A stretch of DNA of 64,000 nucleotides, from NCBI RefSeq assembly GCF_014192015.1, contig NZ_JACHXJ010000001.1, positions 1 to 64,000 on the forward strand, written 5' to 3'. The DNA is from Paenibacillus rhizosphaerae. GTDB taxonomy: Bacteria; Bacillota; Bacilli; Paenibacillales; Paenibacillaceae. This document shows positions 62,702-64,000 of the stretch, one piece after another (the stretch's first letter is position 1; each line of letters begins with the position of its first letter). The notes beneath the pieces were generated by a model that saw only the letters and a list, made by a program, of their open reading frames with translations, was not told the origin of the DNA and did not search any database. A program made the position numbers and the translations under genes.

Positions 62702-64000
62702 ATCCCATCCTTCGAATCGTAGTTTGGCCAGTATAAGGTAAGCTTTAATCCACCGTACGAAGATTGCTCCATAGAGACACCGGCTTCTTCGCCAAATTTA
62801 AGAATAAGCCTTTGGGCGACATTCCAAAGTCCGCACATATTGTGATCATTACTTGAGTGCATAATTCTGGCAAGCAGTTCTTCCTGTTCTATCGAAGTTA
62901 GACCGGGACCGTTATCCTCAACTGTGATTCGATGGAATTCGTTAACGCTTTCAGCACTTACCTTAATAAAACTCGCTTGACTCCGGTTCGAAATTCCGTG
63001 GACGATGGCATTTTCAACAACAGGCTGAAGAATGAGTCTTGGAATTTCAACGGTGTTCATTGACGGCGGAAGGACAATTTCATAATCCATGTCGTACATG
63101 CGTAGTTTGTGTATCTCTAAATAGCTTTTGATGAGGTTCATTTCTTCCTGCAGTGTTGTCGTAGCTTCGCCCAGTCGTGTAGCGTAGCGATAATAAGCAC
63201 CCAGTTGCAGGGTCATGGAAATAACGGCCTCCTCATCATGGTTTTTAGCGCTATATTGAATAAAATTAAGGCTGTTGTATAAGAAGTGTGGATCTACCTG
63301 AGATTGAAGTTGCTTTAGGGTCGCCTCTTGCAGCCGTATCTTGGATTCATAGACGGTTTCAATGAGCTCCTTAATCTGTGTAGCCATGGTATTAAATTGC
63401 AAGATAAGAAAATAAAACTCATTCCTCGCACGGTATGAAATTTGCGTGGAGAAATCACCTCTTGCTATTGCCCGAGCGCCAGACAACAACTTGATGATAG
63501 GGATTTGCACATTTCGGTAAATGAAGTACGAAACGGCTAGTCCTAGAAAAACAAGAATAATAACGGAGCCCACAAAGATATGGCTGGAGCGATTGATGGG
63601 CGCCAATACTTCGTCGAGCGGCACGTAATCTACAAGATACCAACCTAAGGCACTGGAAAGTTGGTAAGTAACGATGTATTTATTATTTTGCATGACGATG
63701 GTTTCATAGCCTGAAGTGCTCATTTTCGTGTCTAACAAGTGATCGACCATCGTATTGATGAAAGCAGTGTTTGAGCTGGTATTAATAATAGCTTTTTCGC
63801 CAGGCTTGAACAAAAAAGGATCATGGACGTTGCCCTTGTTCTTGAACTGATCGAGGCTTTTGACCAGCTCATAGACCGGAAAAGTAATCTCGGTAATCAG
63901 CTGATAGGATGACAAAGGACGATTAACGGAATAGCGTGGCTCGATAAAATGACGGATAAAATAAGGATGACCATATCTGTAATCCTCAGGAAGCAATTCC
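62698..64000 (-). CDS. YesM-type sensor histidine kinase, 5' end outside the window
   Basis: At least 433 residues are visible. They comprise part of an extracellular Cache-like domain, a membrane helix (HIFVGSVIILVFLGLAVSYF), HAMP, the kinase box QSQVDPHFLYNSLNFIQY, and HATPase with VENAIVHG and DNGPGLTS. The N-terminal membrane helix and start lie beyond 64000. It overlaps the regulator by four bases. Confidence 0.88.
   Translation of the reverse strand, partial: ELLPEDYRYGHPYFIRHFIEPRYSVNRPLSSYQLITEITFPVYELVKSLDQFKNKGNVHDPFLFKPGEKAIINTSSNTAFINTMVDHLLDTKMSTSGYETIVMQNNKYIVTYQLSSALGWYLVDYVPLDEVLAPINRSSHIFVGSVIILVFLGLAVSYFIYRNVQIPIIKLLSGARAIARGDFSTQISYRARNEFYFLILQFNTMATQIKELIETVYESKIRLQEATLKQLQSQVDPHFLYNSLNFIQYSAKNHDEEAVISMTLQLGAYYRYATRLGEATTTLQEEMNLIKSYLEIHKLRMYDMDYEIVLPPSMNTVEIPRLILQPVVENAIVHGISNRSQASFIKVSAESVNEFHRITVEDNGPGLTSIEQEELLARIMHSSNDHNMCGLWNVAQRLILKFGEEAGVSMEQSSYGGLKLTLYWPNYDSKDGI

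Overview
The window looks like a chromosome segment of a low-to-moderate GC, Gram-positive sugar degrader, most like Paenibacillus or Cohnella. The evidence is strong AGGAGG-type ribosome sites, TTGACA/TATAAT promoters, three YesM/YesN-type two-component systems, three CUT1-type sugar ABC transporters with lipoprotein binding proteins, and many glycoside hydrolases. No rRNA, tRNA, CRISPR array or intact transposase was seen.

Region 1 (about 0.9-31.2 kb) is a polysaccharide-use island. It has two transporter and two-component sets (2.8-9.2 kb and 12.4-19.6 kb), plus GH42, GH115, GH43-like and GH35 enzymes and a large secreted glycosidase-like protein with an inserted DNRLRE-type domain. Together they suggest sensing, import and trimming of galactose- and glucuronate-bearing plant polysaccharide fragments. 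The island lies between two direct copies of a roughly 587-bp sequence (281-866 and 31548-32134) that carries a symmetric array of short repeats around a hairpin. A promoter-like module occurs three times, before a binding protein, a permease and a truncated permease.

Region 2 (27.4-39.5 kb) is rich in gene decay: permease, secreted hydrolase, ABC exporter and HAD remnants. Between them are an intact GH36-like enzyme and an exported CYTH-like protein.

Region 3 (39.3-46.4 kb) is the most striking part. About eight short, unrelated, single-gene units, all on the + strand, alternate with a repeated element of two 26-bp arms around a hairpin. Several genes end with the stop codon inside the arm. 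The layout resembles an integron gene-cassette array, and the arms have attC-like R/L complementarity with longer spacers. A decayed tyrosine recombinase gene sits inside one of the elements. Further copies of the element are at 0.1, 31.4, 35.5, 48.5 and 58.4 kb.

Region 4 (46.5-58.3 kb) holds a short-chain dehydrogenase with a divergent HTH regulator, then a likely peptidoglycan (MurNAc) salvage operon: NamZ (GH171), GNAT, an ABC importer, a PIG-L deacetylase, a beta-lactamase-fold hydrolase and a MurR/RpiR regulator. A frameshifted murQ remnant lies upstream on the other strand. The operon starts with a good promoter overlapped by a candidate cre site.

Region 5 (58.6-64 kb) holds a TetR/SDR divergent pair with a palindromic operator, then a third YesN/YesM-type pair that runs off the window.

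All family calls come from reading the translated sequence and remembered motifs. No database search was run.
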